Of a stretch of 54,498 nt of DNA, positions 44,631-54,420 are shown piece after piece. The notes under the pieces are model-generated. The model did no database searches and had not been told where the DNA came from. It saw only the letters and a list, made by a program, of their open reading frames with translations. Each line of letters begins with the position of its first letter. Position 1 is the stretch's first letter. A program made the translations under genes and the position numbers. The stretch is from Candidatus Iainarchaeum sp. (GTDB lineage Archaea > Iainarchaeota > Iainarchaeia > Iainarchaeales > Iainarchaeaceae), in contig NZBD01000015.1 of NCBI GenBank assembly GCA_002687735.1, positions 1 through 54,498 on the forward strand. Direction: 5' to 3'.

Positions 44631-46481
44631 TTATTCTCTGTAAACGTTAGTAACTCCTTTTACTTTTGAAATTTTTTTAAATAATTTTTCTAATTGAGAA
44701 ATATTTTTTATTTTCAAACTGAATTTACATTGTACTGTATTGTTCGGGGCAATTTTAACATTTGCAGAGCTAACTCCTAGGTTGGTTTTTGAAATAACTT
44801 CAAGTAAATCTTTCAATAATCCCAAGCGATCAGAAGCTTTTACTATTAGTTCTGTTTTATAAGTGCTTTCTGAACCGTGCCACGAAACCCCGATAAGTGT
44901 GCCTTTAGATTCACTAGCTTCTTCACAGTCAATCCTATGAACCGATATTTTTCTTTTAGTTGTTTTCAAACCTACAATATCGTCTCCCGGAACAGGAGAA
45001 CAGCATTTAGCAAGTCTAATTTTTTTATCGCTAATTTTTATTTTCTGTGCAACTTTTTTATCTAGCAATGGTGCTGTTTTAGATTTTTGAATTTGTAGTT
45101 TAGCTCTTATTTTCTGTTTAGCTTTTGAGGTTTTCACAAAACTAAGCCAACTCATTTTCGGGCCTTGTTTTTGAGAAGTAGCTATTTCAACAATATCGCT
45201 ATTTTTTATAATTGCGTGTAAAGAAACAATATCGCCGTTTATTTTTGCGTTTTGACAATGGTTTCCAACATCAGAATGAACTGCGTATGCAAAATCAATT
45301 ACTGTTGCTCCTTCAGGTAACTCAATAACTTGGCCTTTTGGAGTTAGCGCAAAAATTTCTTTATCAAATATGCTAGTTTCGGTTTGATCACTAGATGTTT
45401 TTTGCCAGTCTAAAATCTGTTTTACCCATTCAATTTTTTTGTCAAATTTGGAGTCCTTTTCCCCTCCTTTGTAAAGCCAATGTGAAGCCATTCCATATTC
45501 TGAAGCGTCATGCATTTCTTTTGTTTTTATTTGAATCTCAATAGGATTTCCCATGTGGCTTTGAATCGCGGCATGCAATGCTTTGTAACTATTTCCTTTT
45601 GGTTTTACAATATAATCATCAAATTCTCCGGGAATCGGTTTCCAGGAACTATGGATAATTCCAAGTACCTCATAACAATCTTTTACTGAATCAGTTATGA
45701 CTCTTAATGCAATCAAATCATAGATTTTGTTTAATCCCACTTTCTTTCTTTCCATTTTTTTGTAGGTGCTGTAGATTGTTTTTATTCTGCCGGAAATTTC
45801 GTAATTAATTTTTTCTTTTTTAAGTTCTTTTTCTAATTTTTCTTTTGTTTTTTTAATATCCTGAGTAACACCTTTAACCGTTTTATTAACCGCGTTACTA
45901 ATGAAAGAATAAGTTTTAGGGTCAGAATATTTGAATGCTAGTTCATTTAGTTCAGAACTAATCGGGTATATTCCTATTTTATGTGCTAAAGGTGCAAATA
46001 TTTCCTGTACTTCTAAAATAAAGTTCTCTTTGTCTTCTATTTGGGTTTCAGAAAGTTTTCTAAGAGTAATAAGAATATCTGAAAGAAACAGTATAACAAC
46101 ATTCGGATTTGCCGATACAACCACTAAAAGTTTTTTTCTGGACTCTTCCTTATTTTCCGATTTTACCTGTAATGCTTTTTCAAAACGAATTTCAGAATCC
46201 AGCAGACTTGTAACATTTTCTCCAAATTCTTTTTCTACTTTTTCTATGTATTTTTCGATGTTTTTTGGCGGATGAATCAGACCGGCCAATACAACATCTT
46301 TTTTTTGTTTAAGGCTAAGTAAGAGAGTCGCTAATTCCATGCCTTGGGTTAAACAAATGCTTTTTTTGGGACTTTCATCACAGGCCTTTAAAATAAACTC
46401 TATTCCTTTTTCTGCCTCTTTAACAGAGCCAAATTCAGATTCAAATTTTTTAAGGAAGTCCCTCTTCAAGTCAGATTCCAT
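44631..46481 (-). CDS. Long RelA/SpoT homologue: degenerate HD, SYNTH, TGS, ACT
   Basis: SYNTH GRIKTIYSTYKKMERK...DCYEVLGIIHSSWKPIPGEFDDYIVKPKGNSYKALH...EIQIKT...AEYG-like MASHWLYK; TGS FALTPKGQVIELPEGATVIDFAYAVHSDVGNHC; C-terminal ACT. Confidence 0.95.
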   Translation of the reverse strand: MESDLKRDFLKKFESEFGSVKEAEKGIEFILKACDESPKKSICLTQGMELATLLLSLKQKKDVVLAGLIHPPKNIEKYIEKVEKEFGENVTSLLDSEIRFEKALQVKSENKEESRKKLLVVVSANPNVVILFLSDILITLRKLSETQIEDKENFILEVQEIFAPLAHKIGIYPISSELNELAFKYSDPKTYSFISNAVNKTVKGVTQDIKKTKEKLEKELKKEKINYEISGRIKTIYSTYKKMERKKVGLNKIYDLIALRVITDSVKDCYEVLGIIHSSWKPIPGEFDDYIVKPKGNSYKALHAAIQSHMGNPIEIQIKTKEMHDASEYGMASHWLYKGGEKDSKFDKKIEWVKQILDWQKTSSDQTETSIFDKEIFALTPKGQVIELPEGATVIDFAYAVHSDVGNHCQNAKINGDIVSLHAIIKNSDIVEIATSQKQGPKMSWLSFVKTSKAKQKIRAKLQIQKSKTAPLLDKKVAQKIKISDKKIRLAKCCSPVPGDDIVGLKTTKRKISVHRIDCEEASESKGTLIGVSWHGSESTYKTELIVKASDRLGLLKDLLEVISKTNLGVSSANVKIAPNNTVQCKFSLKIKNISQLEKLFKKISKVKGVTNVYRE

Positions 46482-46578
46482 AATACTATTTTGCTATGTC
46501 ATTATTATAGGATTAATCCTATTTTTGCCTTCAGGTAATCTTTAAATACTAGCATTCGTTTCCTATAACTGAAACCCT

Positions 46579-47535
46579 ATGATTCAGTCAATAATTGTGC
46601 CAGAGAATGGCAAAGTAAAAAATATTACTTCTGCACAGCTTTCTGATGTAAAAAATAAGACCTTTGTTTGGATAGATGTAGAGGATCCGACAGAGGAAGA
46701 TTTTGAATTTTTAAGGAAGAATTTTCCTTTACATCCTTTAGCATCCGATCCTGTTTTTGAATCAAGGTTAAGGCCTAAAATAATAGATTTTCAACAGCAC
46801 TTATTATTAGTTTTTCATGAGCCACTTATGGAACAGGGAAAACTTTCTTTTTCAAGAGCGATCTTTTTTATCGGAAAAGATTTTCTTATCACAGTACACA
46901 ACCAAAGTTTACCTTCAATTGATGCTATTAAAGAGTTAGTAAACAGCAGCCCGAAAGTTTTGAAAAAAGGATCCTCTTTTTTAGTTTATGATTTGCTTGA
47001 CCAGATTGTTGATAATTATTTTCCGATTTTGGATGAACTTGATGATGAAATTGATAATTTAGAAAGTAAAATGTTTTTAAGAGACGGAAAAGATACTTTG
47101 AGAAAAGTTTTTTCATTAAAACGTAAAATTCTTGAACTAAAAAGAAAAATTTCCCCTGTAAGAGAAGTTCTTTCAGCTCTATCTAGACATGAGTCAAAAA
47201 TAATTGATAAAAACGCATTGATTTATTTTAGAGATGTTTATGATCATGCAATAAGGATTTCTGATACTATTGATATTTATCGAGACCTATTAACCAGTAT
47301 TTTGGAGGTTCACATTTCTTTACAATCAAATAAGTTGAATGAGGTTATGAAAGTTCTTACTGTAATAGCCACAATAATGATGCCGTTAACTCTCATCACT
47401 GGTTTTTATGGGATGAATATTGTTTTTCCAGAGGTTGAGCTCTTTAATGCAGACTCTTACTTTTTTATTTTGTTCCTAATGCTAATAGTTTCAGGTATGC
47501 TGATAATGTATTTTAGAAAGAAAAAGTGGTTATAG
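46579..47535 (+). CDS. corA: CorA-family divalent cation transporter
   Basis: LITGFYGMNI GMN motif between C-terminal TM helices. Confidence 0.93.
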   Translation: MIQSIIVPENGKVKNITSAQLSDVKNKTFVWIDVEDPTEEDFEFLRKNFPLHPLASDPVFESRLRPKIIDFQQHLLLVFHEPLMEQGKLSFSRAIFFIGKDFLITVHNQSLPSIDAIKELVNSSPKVLKKGSSFLVYDLLDQIVDNYFPILDELDDEIDNLESKMFLRDGKDTLRKVFSLKRKILELKRKISPVREVLSALSRHESKIIDKNALIYFRDVYDHAIRISDTIDIYRDLLTSILEVHISLQSNKLNEVMKVLTVIATIMMPLTLITGFYGMNIVFPEVELFNADSYFFILFLMLIVSGMLIMYFRKKKWL

Positions 47536-48200
47536 TGAAAAATTATTTATTTGTAAATTTCAAAACTTACGAGGAAGCTTCCGGAGATAAGGCTTTAGCT
47601 CTTGCAAAGCTGATTTCAGGCCAGTTTACCGGAGAAGTAGAAATAATACCGGTTGCCCAGTCTCTTGACTTAAAAGAGATTGCCTCAAATGTTTCGCTTA
47701 AAGTTTTTGCTCAACACATTGACCCAATTTCTTTCGGTTCTAATACAGGGAAAATTCTTCCTGAAGCAGTTAAGTCTGCAGGTGCTGTTGGAACTGTTCT
47801 TAATCATGCGGAAAACAAAGTTGAAAATGATTTTATTGAAAAAGCAGTTCAAAGATGTAAAGAAGTTGGTCTTACAATAATGCTTTGTGCAGAAAATTTA
47901 GAAAGAGCCAAACAATTAGCTACATTTAATCCTGATTTTATTGCTGTTGAACCCCCGGAACTTATAGGCGGAGATATTAGTGTTAGTACCGCTAATCCTG
48001 AGTTGATTTCAGATTCAGTGAAAGCAATTCATGAAGTAAACAAAGAAATAATTGTAATAACCGGAGCCGGCGTAAAAAATTCTGAGGATGTCAAAAAAGC
48101 AGTTGAACTTGGTTGCCAAGGGGTTTTTGTTGCATCAGGAATAGTTTCAGCCAAAGATAAAGAAAAGGCTATTAAAGAATTGTTAAAAGGCTTCAGATAA
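47535..48200 (+). CDS. tpiA: Triosephosphate isomerase, archaeal-type
   Basis: LFVNFKTYEEASG, VLNHAENK, IAVEPPELIGG, VITGAGVKNSEDV; probable GTG start at 47535 overlapping corA stop. Confidence 0.93.
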   Translation: MKNYLFVNFKTYEEASGDKALALAKLISGQFTGEVEIIPVAQSLDLKEIASNVSLKVFAQHIDPISFGSNTGKILPEAVKSAGAVGTVLNHAENKVENDFIEKAVQRCKEVGLTIMLCAENLERAKQLATFNPDFIAVEPPELIGGDISVSTANPELISDSVKAIHEVNKEIIVITGAGVKNSEDVKKAVELGCQGVFVASGIVSAKDKEKAIKELLKGFR

Positions 48201-48603
48201 CAATTCCCTTAATTATTGTGGGTTTACTTTCATTTTTTTCGTAAGCTTCAATACCCTGTTTAAGCACCATAAAACCCAGTAAAGCACATTTTATTCGTGT
48301 TTGAATTATGTTTCCTAATTCATCAAAGAAATCTTCCCTTGAAATTTTTTTAGCCTGTTGAACATTTCTTCCTTTAACCATTTCAGTAATAATGGATGAA
48401 GAAGCAACACTAATAGCGCATCCAGAACCAGTAAACTTGACGTCTTCTATAACATCATCCTTAATTCGCATGGTAAATTCAACCTGATCACCACAGCTAG
48501 GATTACCCCCGCTGACATCTATCTCTGGTTTAGTTATGTTTCCCTTATTTACAGGATTCTTATATAAATCCAGAATTATTTCCGTGTAAATTTCCCCAAC
48601 CAT
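48193..48603 (-). CDS. sufU: Iron-sulfur cluster scaffold SufU/IscU family
   Basis: GGNPSCGDQVEFTMRI, GSGCAISVASSSIITEMVKG, RIKCALLGF. Confidence 0.93.
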   Translation of the reverse strand: MVGEIYTEIILDLYKNPVNKGNITKPEIDVSGGNPSCGDQVEFTMRIKDDVIEDVKFTGSGCAISVASSSIITEMVKGRNVQQAKKISREDFFDELGNIIQTRIKCALLGFMVLKQGIEAYEKNESKPTIIKGIVI

Positions 48604-48605
48604 GT

Positions 48606-49847
48606 TTAAACACCAAATACTTTTTTTGTCTGATCAATTGCATTTACAAACTTTTCAATTTCTTCTTTAGTATTGTAAAGATAAAATGAGATTCTTGCAA
48701 CTCCATCCACTTTTAATTTTTCCATTAAGGGCTGAGCACAATGATTACCTGAACGAATCGCAATAGCATTCTCATCCAAAATTTGTGCGACATCATGAGG
48801 ATGCACATTCTTCAAATTGAAAGAAATTATTCCCGTTCTTGGTTCTTTTTCAGGACCATAAAGATTAATTTTATCAATCTCTTTCAATTTTTTCAAACCA
48901 AACTCAAGAAGCGCTTTTTCATGTTCTTCTATGTTCTCAATCCCGATTTTATTAATGTAATCAATAGCTTCTCCAAAACCTATTGCTCCTGCAATATTAG
49001 GTGTTCCTGCTTCAAATTTCCAAGGAAGCTTATTCCAAGTTGCTTCTTTTAAAGAAACTTTGGAAATCATATCCCCTCCGGTTAAGAAAGGATTCATCTC
49101 CTTCAATATTTCTTCTTTTCCATAAAGAACTCCAATTCCTGTAGGCCCTAACATTTTATGTGCTGAAAAAGCAAAGAGATCTGCATCAATTTTTTTCACA
49201 TTGGTTTTTGTATGAGGAACTGATTGTGCAGCATCAACCACAAAATAAGAACCATTATCTTTTACTGTTTTTGAAATTTTTTCTAATGGATTAATCGTCC
49301 CCAAAATATTTGATGCTTTTGTTAAAGCAACAATTTTTGTTTTTTTATTTAATTTCTTTTCAAAATCATCAAGATCAAGTCTTCCATCGGAAGTAATATT
49401 AACAAAATTAAGTTTAGCTTTTTTTCTTTTCGCAAGCATTTGCCAAGGAACAATATTTGAATGATGTTCCATTACTGAAATAAGAATCTCATCTCCTGAG
49501 GAAATTTTTTCTCCGAGACTATATGCTGCCAGATTTAATGATTCAGAAGCATTTTTTGTAAAAACAATTTCCTTAATTCCTTCAGCATTTATAAATTTTG
49601 CAGTTTTTTCATGAGCCTCTTCATATTTATCAGTGGCTTTCTGACTCAAAAAATTAAGGCCTCTGTGAACATTTGCATTATATTTCTGATAATAATCGGA
49701 AACTGCATCAATAACCTGCTGTGGTTTTTGAGTAGTTGCAGCATTATCAAAGTAAACTAATTCATTGTTATTGAATTTTTGATTCAGAATCGGAAAATCT
49801 TCCCTGATTTTTTTAATATTCATAATACTAATCCATATTTTTTTCAA
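48606..49847 (-). CDS. sufS: Cysteine desulfurase SufS
   Basis: YFDNAATTQKP, FSAHKMLGPTGIGVLYGK, AIRSGNHCAQP. Confidence 0.96.
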   Translation of the reverse strand: MKKIWISIMNIKKIREDFPILNQKFNNNELVYFDNAATTQKPQQVIDAVSDYYQKYNANVHRGLNFLSQKATDKYEEAHEKTAKFINAEGIKEIVFTKNASESLNLAAYSLGEKISSGDEILISVMEHHSNIVPWQMLAKRKKAKLNFVNITSDGRLDLDDFEKKLNKKTKIVALTKASNILGTINPLEKISKTVKDNGSYFVVDAAQSVPHTKTNVKKIDADLFAFSAHKMLGPTGIGVLYGKEEILKEMNPFLTGGDMISKVSLKEATWNKLPWKFEAGTPNIAGAIGFGEAIDYINKIGIENIEEHEKALLEFGLKKLKEIDKINLYGPEKEPRTGIISFNLKNVHPHDVAQILDENAIAIRSGNHCAQPLMEKLKVDGVARISFYLYNTKEEIEKFVNAIDQTKKVFGV

Positions 49848-50931
49848 TCTGTGATTCGATAGGTTTTCTTATTTCTTCAGGCAGCATAAAAACAACCGAA
49901 TCCAGAAAACTTTTTACAATCATGTTTTTTGCTTCATTTTTAGGAATTCCTCTAGATTCAAGGTAAAAGAGCTCATCCTCATCAATTCTTGCCACAGTAG
50001 CCGAATGAGACGCTTTAACATCGTCTGTTTTTATCTCTAATCCAGGGATTTGGTTACTACTTGCACTTTCCCCTAAAATCATGCTGTGACATTCCAAAAA
50101 TGCATTAGTTCTGGTTCCTGTTGGTTCAATAAGAATCATGCCGTCAAAAACATTCTTGCTTTTTCCTTTCAATGCTCCTTTGAATATGCTCCTGCTGAAA
50201 GTATCTGGAGCTCTATGAATTGCAGTGTAATTTAAATCAAAATACTGTTCATTTTTTGACAGCAAAATAGTATAATCCTCAGACTTTGAGTTTTGGCCTT
50301 CCAATATTTCAAAATTATTAGCCCTTACAAGTTCTCCTTTTGTAAAAATGTTTGCATTCACTATTGATGCACCCTTTCCAATAATGTTCTGCTGATAAGC
50401 GATATTGTTTTTCCCGAAATTATTTATCTTTACATGGTTTAAAACAGAATTGTCCTCAAGATAAATTGTTTGATTGCTCAAAGAATTTTTTTGAGTTGTA
50501 ATTTCTTCAACCAAACTTGCTTTTATTCCTTTTTCAACAATCACAAAATATTTTATTATTGCTTCATCCTCAAAATCAAGTTTTAAATTTATTAATTCCT
50601 CAGAATTTTTTTCAATTAACACTACAAAAGAAGTGTTAAAGTTAGAATTTATAAACGCTTCAAATTGGTCTTTTGCTTTTTGTTCTTTTATAAGAATTTT
50701 TCCGATCTTTTCAGGCATTTCCTTCAATGCTTCTTCCAGAGAAATAACTCTAGCATTCTTATCTAGTTTAACATTGGCTTTTCCTTTAGCTCCTGACAAT
50801 AATTTTTCAAGTTTAGGAATGCTTGTGTATTTGCTTTTTTTCAGCGGTCTTTCAGAAAAAACCTTTTCATTCTGGGTTTTATAATCTGCTAATTCAGTTA
50901 TTTCAGAACTCATAATAGTTTGCATAATCAT
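49828..50931 (-). CDS. sufD: SUF assembly protein SufD
   Basis: FKGALKGKSKNVFDGMILIEPTGTRTNAF, SHSATVARIDEDELFYLESRGI. Confidence 0.92.
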   Translation of the reverse strand: MIMQTIMSSEITELADYKTQNEKVFSERPLKKSKYTSIPKLEKLLSGAKGKANVKLDKNARVISLEEALKEMPEKIGKILIKEQKAKDQFEAFINSNFNTSFVVLIEKNSEELINLKLDFEDEAIIKYFVIVEKGIKASLVEEITTQKNSLSNQTIYLEDNSVLNHVKINNFGKNNIAYQQNIIGKGASIVNANIFTKGELVRANNFEILEGQNSKSEDYTILLSKNEQYFDLNYTAIHRAPDTFSRSIFKGALKGKSKNVFDGMILIEPTGTRTNAFLECHSMILGESASSNQIPGLEIKTDDVKASHSATVARIDEDELFYLESRGIPKNEAKNMIVKSFLDSVVFMLPEEIRKPIESQIEKNMD

Positions 50932-52340
50932 CCCACCGAGTTTTCCATTTCCATTTCAATTAATCTATTAAGTTCAACAGAATATTCCAAAGGAAGTGTT
51001 TTAGTAAAAGGCTGAATAAAACCAAGAATTATGAGAGTTAAAGCCTCTGCCTCATTAAGTCCTCTTGACATTAAGTAAAATATTTCATCATCATTTATTT
51101 TCCCTACTTTTGCTTCGTGTGCAATAGTAGCTGTCGGTTCATCAATTTCAATATAAGGATAAGTATCACTCCTAGAATTTTTATCCAGAATTAAAGCATC
51201 ACAAACAACACTGCTTTTAACATTCTTGCAACCTTTCACAACTTTAAGAAGCCCTCTGTAACTTCCCCTTCCGGAGTCTTTGCTTACGCTTTTGCTTGTA
51301 ATTTTACTCGTGGTGTTTGAAGCAAGATGAACTATTTTTGCCCCTGCATCCTGATGTTGGCCTTTTCCGGCAAGAGCTATGCTGAGAACTTCTCCCTTGG
51401 CACCTTCTTCCATTAAATAAATTGCAGGGTATTTCATGGTTACTTTGCTTCCTAAGTTCCCATCCACCCATTCAACAGTTGAGTTTCTGTAAGCAAAAGC
51501 CCTTTTTGTAACTAAATTGTAAATATTATTTGCCCAGTTTTGGATTGTCGTGTATCTTAAATGTGAGTTCTCCTTTGCAATTACCTCAACAACAGCAGAA
51601 TGCAAAGACTGACTTGTAAACCTTGGGGCGGTACATCCTTCAATATAATGAACCCGACTTCCAGTATCTCCGATTATAAGAGTTCTTTCGAATTGTCCAA
51701 AACTCTCTGCATTAATCCTGAAATAAGCCTGTAACGGAATCTCAACTTTAACATTTTTTGGAATATAAACAAAAGAACCTCCTGACCATACAGCTGTATT
51801 CAGAGCTGCGAATTTATTATCATTGTAAGGGATAATTTTTCCAAAATGTTCTTTCACAAGTTCAGGGTATTGTTTTAGCCCCTCATCCATTGAAAGAAAA
51901 ACAACTCCATGTTTTTCCAAATCTTCTCTGATGTTATGGTACATAACCTCAGAATCATACTGTGCTCCTACTCCTGCCAAAGATTTTTTTTCTGCTTCCG
52001 GAATTCCAAGCCTGTCAAAAGTATCTTTAACATCTTGCGGAACATCTTCCCATTTATTTTTGTTTGCTTCACTTGCGCGCATGTAATAAATTATATTATT
52101 AAAATCAATCTCGCTTAAGTCAGCTCCCCATTTAGGCATTGGCATTTCATTAAACGCTTTAAGCGCTTTCAGTCTTATGTCAAGCATCCACTTTGGTTCT
52201 TTTTTTATCCCCGAAATTTTTCTGACAACGCTCTCATTAAGGCCTTTGTCAAACTTAACATCATATTTTTTAGTATCGTAATTGAAATCGTACTTTGAAT
52301 AATCTATTTCAGTCAGTTGTCTTTCTTTAATTCTACTCAT
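50928..52340 (-). CDS. sufB: SUF assembly protein SufB
   Basis: YIEGCTAPRFTSQSLHSAVVE, YRGLLKVVKGCKNVKSSVVCDALIL. Confidence 0.95.
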   Translation of the reverse strand: MSRIKERQLTEIDYSKYDFNYDTKKYDVKFDKGLNESVVRKISGIKKEPKWMLDIRLKALKAFNEMPMPKWGADLSEIDFNNIIYYMRASEANKNKWEDVPQDVKDTFDRLGIPEAEKKSLAGVGAQYDSEVMYHNIREDLEKHGVVFLSMDEGLKQYPELVKEHFGKIIPYNDNKFAALNTAVWSGGSFVYIPKNVKVEIPLQAYFRINAESFGQFERTLIIGDTGSRVHYIEGCTAPRFTSQSLHSAVVEVIAKENSHLRYTTIQNWANNIYNLVTKRAFAYRNSTVEWVDGNLGSKVTMKYPAIYLMEEGAKGEVLSIALAGKGQHQDAGAKIVHLASNTTSKITSKSVSKDSGRGSYRGLLKVVKGCKNVKSSVVCDALILDKNSRSDTYPYIEIDEPTATIAHEAKVGKINDDEIFYLMSRGLNEAEALTLIILGFIQPFTKTLPLEYSVELNRLIEMEMENSVG

Positions 52341-53106
52341 CAGTCTTCACTTCTAAAATATTAACTCCTGCTTTTTTTAGGATTTCAGAATAACCTTTTT
52401 CTTCAAGCTCTTCTGCAAGTTCAACCCCGCCGGATTTTATTATTTTTCCGTCATACATCACGTGAACAAAATCCGGCTTTAAATGATTAAGGATTCTTTT
52501 GTAATGTGTTATTACAATTGCCCCGAAATCTTTTGAACGGCAATCATTAACTGCTTCAGAAACAAGTTTCAAAGAATCAATATCCAACCCAGAGTCGGTT
52601 TCATCAAGAATCGCAATCTTTGGTTTTAGCACTAACATTTGTAAAATTTCCGCTCTTTTCTTTTCTCCTCCAGAAAAACTCACATTTAATTCTCTGTCAA
52701 TAAAGTCGCTTTCAATTTCAAGTTTATGTGCAGTTTCAACCAAAAGTTTCCTGAATTTCATAATGCTCATTGTTTCCAGCGGATGCTGGTTTTTGTAAGC
52801 TGCATGTAAAAACTTGCTGAAACTCAAACCCTGAATTTCAAAAGGATACTGGAATGATAAAAATAATCCGAGTTTTGCTATTTCATCAGGACTTAGTTCT
52901 GCTAAATTTTTATTATCGAAACTGATTTTTCCTTTACTGATTTTATATTTTGGGTTTCCCATTATTACATTTGAAAGTGTACTTTTTCCAGAACCATTTG
53001 GACCCATTATTGCATGGATTTCTCCCTGGCTTACTTTGAGGTTAATGCCTTTCAATAGTTCTTTTTTATTGACTTTTGAGTGTAGGTTTTCGATTTTTAA
53101 TTCCAT
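52333..53106 (-). CDS. sufC: SUF assembly ATPase SufC
   Basis: IMGPNGSGKSTLSNVIMGNPKY, FSGGEKKRAEILQM, LDETDSGLDIDSL. Confidence 0.96.
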   Translation of the reverse strand: MELKIENLHSKVNKKELLKGINLKVSQGEIHAIMGPNGSGKSTLSNVIMGNPKYKISKGKISFDNKNLAELSPDEIAKLGLFLSFQYPFEIQGLSFSKFLHAAYKNQHPLETMSIMKFRKLLVETAHKLEIESDFIDRELNVSFSGGEKKRAEILQMLVLKPKIAILDETDSGLDIDSLKLVSEAVNDCRSKDFGAIVITHYKRILNHLKPDFVHVMYDGKIIKSGGVELAEELEEKGYSEILKKAGVNILEVKTDE

Positions 53107-53130
53107 TATAACAACTCCTAAAAAGAAAAT

Positions 53131-53466
53131 TTATGTTGCTTGTTTTTTCAGGTTGACTGATTCAATTATTTCAGAGGCCGCGTCAAATTCCTTGCAGACA
53201 ACACACATGCCATCAAAACCCTTGCCGGATTCCATCATAATGTCCGCCATTTTTTTCAGTTTTTTTTGGTCAGACTCATTAAACTTGTGATTGCCACCCC
53301 TTTTGCCCTTGAGATACTGACATACTGCAGCCTCAGTAAGATTTAGTTTTTTTGCAATAATTTTTCGAGGCACTTGTTTTTCAGTTACTAAATACTGGGC
53401 AATTTCGCGTCTAACTGCCGGAAGAACATTCCAACTTATGATTTCGCAAGGAAACGTAAGATTCAT
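53131..53466 (-). CDS. HTH transcriptional regulator (COG2522-like) with C-terminal CVVC motif
   Basis: PCEIISWNVLPAVRREIAQYLV...RKIIAKKLNLTEAAVCQYLKGKRGG; MCVVCKEFDAASEII; start reassigned to 53466. Confidence 0.82.
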   Translation of the reverse strand: MNLTFPCEIISWNVLPAVRREIAQYLVTEKQVPRKIIAKKLNLTEAAVCQYLKGKRGGNHKFNESDQKKLKKMADIMMESGKGFDGMCVVCKEFDAASEIIESVNLKKQAT

Positions 53467-53477
53467 AGTATCACATA

Positions 53478-53491
53478 TTAACAATTGTTAA
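53478..53491. promoter_or_regulatory. Perfect 14-bp palindrome TTAACAATTGTTAA upstream of SUF-linked HTH gene
   Basis: Direct reading of sequence. Confidence 0.7.
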
Positions 53492-53608
53492 AATACTTTT
53501 TAAGGGTATTGGTACACCCCAATAATATGTAAAATAATCCGCTTTAGTTGTTTTTTAGGTTTTTTTTATTGTATTTGATTTAAAAGCATTTTCAATGGTG
53601 ATCTAAAG

Positions 53609-54262
53609 ATGAGCAAACTAAAAGCAATGAAATCGGTTTCTGAAAAAGATTCTGATTCAAATCCGATTTATACTATTGCGGGAATCGGGGTTGTTCTGAT
53701 CGGAATTGCTGTTGTTTATCTTGCGTTATTTGGTCCATCCCCGACAATTGATCTTGATAAATTGGAAGGAAATGCTAATTTTAAAGGAAACCCTGATGCT
53801 ACTGTGAGAATAGTTGAGTTTTCTGATTTCCAGTGTCCTGCTTGTGGTTTTGGTTTTACTCAATTACAACAAATTTTACCTCAGTACTTGGACAGAGTAA
53901 AATTCACTTATAGACATTTTCCTCTGAATAATGTGCATCCTTATGCGCAAAAAGCAGGCGAGGCTTCTGAATGTGCTGCTGATCAGGGGAAATTCTGGGA
54001 AATGCATGATACTCTTTTCACAAATCAGGAAAACCTGACAATTCCAAATCTAAAATCTTATGCTCAGCAATTAAACCTTAATCAGCAGGAATTTGATGCT
54101 TGTTTGGATTCGAGTAAGCATGCTTCAAAAGTAGCTTCTGATTTTTCTTATGGTGCTTCTATCGGAATTAACTCAACACCGACATTGTATGTTAATGGTG
54201 AAAAGTTCTCAAATCTTACAGCAGAACAATGGAAACAAGCCTTAGATTCAAAATTAGCTTGA
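53609..54262 (+). CDS. Membrane-anchored DsbA-like thiol oxidoreductase
   Basis: N-terminal TM, EFSDFQCPACGFGFTQLQQ CPAC motif, GINSTPTLYVNGEKF cis-Pro. Confidence 0.92.
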   Translation: MSKLKAMKSVSEKDSDSNPIYTIAGIGVVLIGIAVVYLALFGPSPTIDLDKLEGNANFKGNPDATVRIVEFSDFQCPACGFGFTQLQQILPQYLDRVKFTYRHFPLNNVHPYAQKAGEASECAADQGKFWEMHDTLFTNQENLTIPNLKSYAQQLNLNQQEFDACLDSSKHASKVASDFSYGASIGINSTPTLYVNGEKFSNLTAEQWKQALDSKLA

Positions 54263-54420
54263 ATAATTAAACTTAGAAAAAGAATTGATATTTATATCTT
54301 TCCATTAATGAGTATACTATTATGTCTGGTTTAGGGGGGTTAAGATACCTTTATATAGGACCTAAACACAATATATGTAATTGATTAATGTTAACAAGTT
54401 AACTTTAGGAGGTTTTAGGC

